Under the pieces are notes generated by a model. It had not been told where the DNA came from. It worked only from the letters and a program-made list of their open reading frames with translations, and did not search any database. A DNA stretch of 11,822 nucleotides, taken from the NCBI GenBank assembly GCA_035644495.1, contig DASQOM010000013.1:1-11822 (forward strand), written 5' to 3'. Source of the stretch: JACQFK01 sp035644495 (GTDB lineage: Bacteria > Planctomycetota > MHYJ01 > JACPRB01). Position 1 is the stretch's first letter, and each line of letters opens with the position of its first letter. Positions 11,687-11,822 of the stretch are shown piece by piece. Both the position numbers and the translations under genes were made by a program.

Positions 11687-11822
11687 ACGCAATGCGCTTC
11701 TTCTTTCTCTCCAATAGTTCCGTGTATGAAATCCCGTCCTTCCACACCTCGTACACGTCGATGAGAATCTGGCGCGCGATGGGGATGATCGCCCGGGTCG
11801 GAATGTGATGGATCCGGTAGTG
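11685..11822 (-). CDS. C-terminal end of a probable IS110-family transposase
   Basis: Only the last 45 residues before the TAG at 11687-11685 are in the window. The stretch IIPIARQILIDVYEVWKDGISYTEL follows the C-terminal pattern of IS110-family (COG3547, Transposase_20) enzymes, in which AVARKIL..Y..LKDG.PY.EL is common. The catalytic DEDD and serine residues lie outside the window. The tail LLERKKKRIA is basic and shorter than in many members. Its stop is 240 bases from the break in the toxin gene, a long non-coding end. The family call rests on one short motif, so another transposase type or a decayed copy is possible. Confidence 0.5.
   Translation of the reverse strand, partial: HYRIHHIPTRAIIPIARQILIDVYEVWKDGISYTELLERKKKRIA

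Larger units (their letters stand above)
11441..11822 (-). mobile_element. Probable IS110/IS1111-type insertion sequence, one end
   Basis: The toxin gene loses its family similarity at about 11440, and a transposase-like C-terminus on the minus strand begins at 11685. The inner boundary is set only by loss of similarity and could be off by about 20 bases. The element continues beyond the window. About 240 bases of non-coding DNA between the transposase stop and the presumed boundary contain several hairpins (11560-11575, 11622-11686, GGGTCGACCC at 11673-11682). No terminal inverted repeats can be checked because the other end is missing. Confidence 0.5.

Noticed and set aside
11609..11761. 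Short plus-strand ORF starting at ATG 11609
   Set aside because: About 50 codons, Pro/Ser/Arg-rich, antisense to the transposase end and without a ribosome-binding site.

Overview
The window is high-GC bacterial chromosome, most likely from a planctomycete or a related PVC-type lineage. The best lineage marker is the truncated gene at the left edge. It combines a short signal peptide, a CxxCH haem site in a planctomycete-type cytochrome domain, and the start of a DUF1549-like domain, an arrangement abundant in Planctomycetota and also found in Verrucomicrobiota and some Acidobacteriota. Several secreted proteins begin with short Leu/Ala-rich signals. The lineage call is inference.

Left part (1-3851, all on the minus strand). 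An IclR-type regulator (1397-594) overlaps by four bases the cytochrome/DUF1549 gene (597 to beyond base 1). A palindromic candidate operator sits just upstream of the regulator start. Before it come an unrecognised 190-residue protein (2062-1490), a tRNA-Leu(GAG) with an encoded CCA end (2278-2194), and a membrane-anchored protein of unknown function (3851-2334).

Middle (3918-5891, plus strand). A class I aspartate-type aminotransferase is followed three bases later by recO. This pair faces away from the gene at 3851-2334.

Right-middle (9708-5899, minus strand). A tight four-gene operon encodes a divergent creatininase-family protein, a threonine-aldolase/beta-eliminating-lyase-family PLP enzyme, an MFS transporter and a secreted HEFGH metallopeptidase. 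Every junction overlaps by one or four bases. The set looks like an uptake-and-breakdown module for an unknown small amide or amino acid, but the substrate cannot be read from sequence. An MscS-type channel (9736-10788, plus) is divergent from it, with only 27 bases between the start codons.

Right end (10789-11822). This is an accessory segment with visibly lower GC. It holds a CAT-anticodon tRNA with tRNA-Ile2-like features, a remnant of a tRNA 3' end on the other strand, a UPF0175 antitoxin gene with a possible leaderless promoter, and a DUF3368/PIN toxin gene that breaks off after about 40 codons. Next come about 240 bases of non-coding, hairpin-rich DNA and the C-terminal end of a probable IS110-family transposase on the minus strand. 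The simplest reading is that an IS110/IS1111-type element inserted into the toxin gene. The long non-coding stretch beyond the transposase stop is where an IS1111-type bridge RNA would be sought.

I see no CRISPR array, rRNA or phage structural gene. The region with the most potential novelty is the creatininase-like operon, followed by the disrupted toxin-antitoxin/IS boundary.
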